Source of the DNA: Aquamicrobium lusatiense | Lineage (GTDB): Bacteria; Pseudomonadota; Alphaproteobacteria; Rhizobiales; Rhizobiaceae | DNA length: 64,000 nt | Direction: 5' to 3' | Assembly (NCBI RefSeq): GCF_014201615.1 | Contig: NZ_JACHEU010000001.1 | Coordinates: forward strand, 1,383,631 to 1,447,630 | Shown: piece after piece, positions 62,124 through 64,000 of the stretch | How positions within the stretch are numbered: position 1 is the first letter of the stretch | Layout of the letters: every line of letters starts with the position of its first letter | Notes under the pieces: generated by a model | Databases searched by the model: none | What the model was told of the DNA's origin: nothing | The model's input: the letters and a program-made list of their open reading frames with translations, nothing else | Position numbers and translations under genes: made by a program

Positions 62124-63794
62124 TCAGTTTCCGCCCGCATCCATCCGTCTGCTTTCGATCGCCTTCTCCAGCCAGCCGACTTTCATTTCCGGAACGGATG
62201 AGAGCAGCAGGTCGGTATAGGCATCGAAGGGCGGCGCCAGAACCTCGCTCGTGAGGCCATAGCGCACGACTTCGCCGCGATACATCACGGCGATGGAATC
62301 GGCGATGGCCTTTACGGTGGCGAGGTCGTGGGTGATGAACAGATAGGCCACGTCTTCCTCTGCCTGCAATTCCAGCAGCAGTTCGAGGATCCCGTGCGCC
62401 ACCAGCGGATCGAGCGCCGAAGTCACCTCATCGCAGATGATGAGCTTCGGCCGGGCCGCCAGAGCACGCGCGATGCACACACGCTGCTTCTGGCCGCCTG
62501 AAAGCTCGGCCGGGTAGCGGTCGGCGAAACCCTTGCCCATCTCGATCTTGTCGAGCAGCTCGGCCACGCGCGCATCGCGCTCGGCGCCGCGCATGCCGAA
62601 ATAGAACTCCAGCGGCCTGCCGATGATGGTGCCCACCGTCTGGCGCGGGTTCATAGCCACATCCGCCATCTGGTAGATCATCTGGAGCTGGCGCAGATCT
62701 TCTTTTGGCCGGTCGTCCAGCCGGTTGGCGAGGGTGCGCCCGTCGAAGGTGATGCTGCCCTGTTCCGGCGGCAAAAGGCCGGTGATGGCGCGCGCCAGCG
62801 TCGACTTGCCGGAGCCTGATTCACCCACCACCGCAAGCGTCTGGCCGGCATGAATGTCGACGCAGATGTCGCGCAGGACCTTCACCTGGCCGCCGCCATA
62901 GGAAGCGGTGACCTTGTCGACGGTGAGAATGGGAGACGGCGAGGGCGCCTGCTCCTCATGGCTGATCGCATGCACCGAAACCAGCGCTCTTGTGTAGTCC
63001 TGCTTCGGCGCCTCGATGATCTGGCGCGTATCGCCCCATTCCACCGTCTTGCCATGGCGAAGCACCATGATGTCGTCGGCAACCTGCGCCACGACGGCGA
63101 GATCGTGGGTGATGTAGAGCGCCGCCACGCCCGTTTCGCGGATGGCGTTCTTGATAGCCGCAAGAACGTCGATCTGGGTGGTGACGTCGAGCGCCGTGGT
63201 CGGCTCGTCGAAAACGATGAGGTCGGGCCTGGAGCACAGCGCCATGGCCGTCATGACGCGCTGCAACTGCCCGCCCGATACCTGATGCGGATAGCGGTCG
63301 CCGATGTTTTCCGGATCGGGCAGGCTGAGCTGGCGAAACAGGTCGACGGCGCGCTTTTGCGCCTCCTCGCGGCTGGAGACGCCATGTTCGAGCGTGGCCT
63401 CGATCACCTGCTGCATGAGCTTGCGGGCAGGATTGAAGGCCGCCGCCGCCGACTGGGCGACATAGCAAACCTCCTTGCCGCGTATCCTGCGCAAGCCCCG
63501 TGCGTTGCCGAGAATGTCGCGGCCGTTGAGGATCACTTCGCCCCCGGTGATGCGCACGCCGCCGCGCCCGTAGCCCATCGAGGACAGGCCGATGGTCGAT
63601 TTGCCCGCACCGGATTCGCCGATCAGTCCCAGAACCCTGCCACGCCCGACCCTGAGCGACACGTCGTCCACGATGACGATGGTTTTGGGATCTTCCCCCG
63701 GAGGGTAGACGGTCGCCTCGATGCGCAGGTTGCGGATGTCGAGCACATCGTCTTGCGGGGCGGCCTGCCGGTCTGCCCGTTCCTGTTCAGCCAT
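62124..63794 (-). CDS. Peptide/nickel-type ABC transporter, fused dual ATPase (DppD-DppF)
   Basis: A 556-residue protein with two complete ABC ATPases in tandem. First half: Walker [10 protein letters not shown] near residue 62, signature VSGGQLQRV, Walker [11 protein letters not shown]. Second half: Walker [10 protein letters not shown] near residue 331, signature LSGGQKQRV, Walker [11 protein letters not shown]. It energises import of peptides, opines or a related solute with the permease encoded just upstream. The ATG at 63794 has GGAGG eight bases before it; a GTG two codons earlier is too close to that site. It overlaps the permease gene by eight bases. Confidence 0.92.
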   Translation of the reverse strand: MAEQERADRQAAPQDDVLDIRNLRIEATVYPPGEDPKTIVIVDDVSLRVGRGRVLGLIGESGAGKSTIGLSSMGYGRGGVRITGGEVILNGRDILGNARGLRRIRGKEVCYVAQSAAAAFNPARKLMQQVIEATLEHGVSSREEAQKRAVDLFRQLSLPDPENIGDRYPHQVSGGQLQRVMTAMALCSRPDLIVFDEPTTALDVTTQIDVLAAIKNAIRETGVAALYITHDLAVVAQVADDIMVLRHGKTVEWGDTRQIIEAPKQDYTRALVSVHAISHEEQAPSPSPILTVDKVTASYGGGQVKVLRDICVDIHAGQTLAVVGESGSGKSTLARAITGLLPPEQGSITFDGRTLANRLDDRPKEDLRQLQMIYQMADVAMNPRQTVGTIIGRPLEFYFGMRGAERDARVAELLDKIEMGKGFADRYPAELSGGQKQRVCIARALAARPKLIICDEVTSALDPLVAHGILELLLELQAEEDVAYLFITHDLATVKAIADSIAVMYRGEVVRYGLTSEVLAPPFDAYTDLLLSSVPEMKVGWLEKAIESRRMDAGGN

Positions 63795-64000
63795 CGCCAC
63801 GGCCTCCCTTCAGGTCGGAGGTGCGGTTCAGCACCCAGTCGGCAACCAGATTGACCGAGATTGCCAGAAGCGCGATCGCACCCGCCGGAATGAGTGCGGC
63901 GGGAATGCCGAACACGATGCCGTCCTTGTTTTCCTTGACCATGCCGCCCCAGTCCGCATCGGGCGGCTGCACGCCGAGGCCAAGAAAGGAGAGCGCCGAC
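63787..64000 (-). CDS. ABC transporter permease, DppC/OppC type (partial, cut by window end)
   Basis: The last 70 residues of a DppC/OppC-type permease. The conserved cytoplasmic coupling motif ALSFLGLGVQPPDADWGGM is visible at the window edge, followed by the final transmembrane helix (IPAGAIALLAISVNLVADWVL) and a short tail. The start lies beyond 64000. It overlaps the dual ATPase gene, so the operon continues to the right, probably with the other permease and a binding protein. Confidence 0.88.
   Translation of the reverse strand, partial: SALSFLGLGVQPPDADWGGMVKENKDGIVFGIPAALIPAGAIALLAISVNLVADWVLNRTSDLKGGRGDG

Noticed and set aside
1..64000. Search for CRISPR arrays, insertion sequences, att sites, tRNA and rRNA genes
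   Set aside because: No regularly spaced repeats, transposase or integrase motifs, CCA-ended cloverleaf or rRNA stretches were noticed by eye; a tRNAscan and repeat search would be needed to exclude them fully.

Overview
The window reads as chromosomal DNA of a high-GC alphaproteobacterium of the order Hyphomicrobiales (Rhizobiales), most like the Phyllobacteriaceae/Brucellaceae side. Reasons: the F0 ATP synthase genes form a separate atpI-atpB-atpE-atpB'-atpF operon with duplicated b-type subunits and no F1 genes; it is followed by rnhB and a PA0069-type radical SAM gene; class Ia nrdAB and metE sit behind cobalamin riboswitches; and polyamines are made by the carboxyspermidine-type route. 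Species is not decidable from the sequence. I see no insertion sequence, integrase, CRISPR array, rRNA or tRNA gene, so this is core/metabolic DNA with no sign of a mobile island.

Layout. 0.1-7.5 kb: an aromatic catabolism block. A two-component FADH2-dependent monooxygenase (HpaB family) is divergent from an operon of a stand-alone FAD synthetase, a flavin reductase and a LysR regulator; next to it an IclR regulator is divergent from pcaI-pcaJ-pcaF (3-oxoadipate to succinyl-CoA plus acetyl-CoA). 7.6-12.0 kb: htpG and the carboxyspermidine dehydrogenase/decarboxylase pair. 12.3-13.6 kb: two small Rnk/GreA-C-terminal-like proteins, the first behind a leader of six consecutive hairpins. 13.7-20.6 kb: one seven-gene, mostly overlapping minus-strand operon under a TPP riboswitch: thiX, thiY, thiM, thiE, thiD, then a fused DctQM and a DctP of a TRAP transporter. 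20.6-25.0 kb: a PhoB-box-controlled alkaline phosphatase followed by a metal-type ABC module (exported Cys protein, ATPase, His-rich FtsX-like permease).

25.0-36.6 kb: cobalamin riboswitch plus metE; a Rieske glycine-betaine demethylase pair (gbcB, gbcA); nrdB and nrdA with a second cobalamin riboswitch; a glutamine-synthetase-family ligase. 36.9-43.9 kb: der, a membrane-anchored TPR protein, a YbfB-type MFS transporter, an M29 aminopeptidase, a DUF488 protein, an ArsC/YffB-like protein and a cell-wall hydrolase. 44.0-50.0 kb: the F0 operon with a clear promoter and terminator, rnhB, a radical SAM protein and a small glycosyltransferase. 50.0-52.1 kb: a phosphofructokinase and an L,D-transpeptidase, separated by a 17-bp perfect inverted repeat.

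52.2-58.2 kb is a zinc-acquisition locus: a COG0523 GTPase, a fusion of an AztD-like zinc chaperone with a ZinT domain, and an aztC-aztB-aztA-like zinc ABC transporter, with the same 15-nt Zur-type motif in front of both aztA and aztD. 58.4-61.2 kb is xylBA, then a GNAT gene and a 68-codon gene; the window ends in a peptide/nickel-type ABC transporter (fused DppD-DppF ATPase and the cut-off end of a DppC-type permease). A theme across the window is cofactor and metal logic: one TPP and two B12 riboswitches, a Pho box and Zur-type sites each precede genes whose enzymes need, save or import that cofactor or nutrient.
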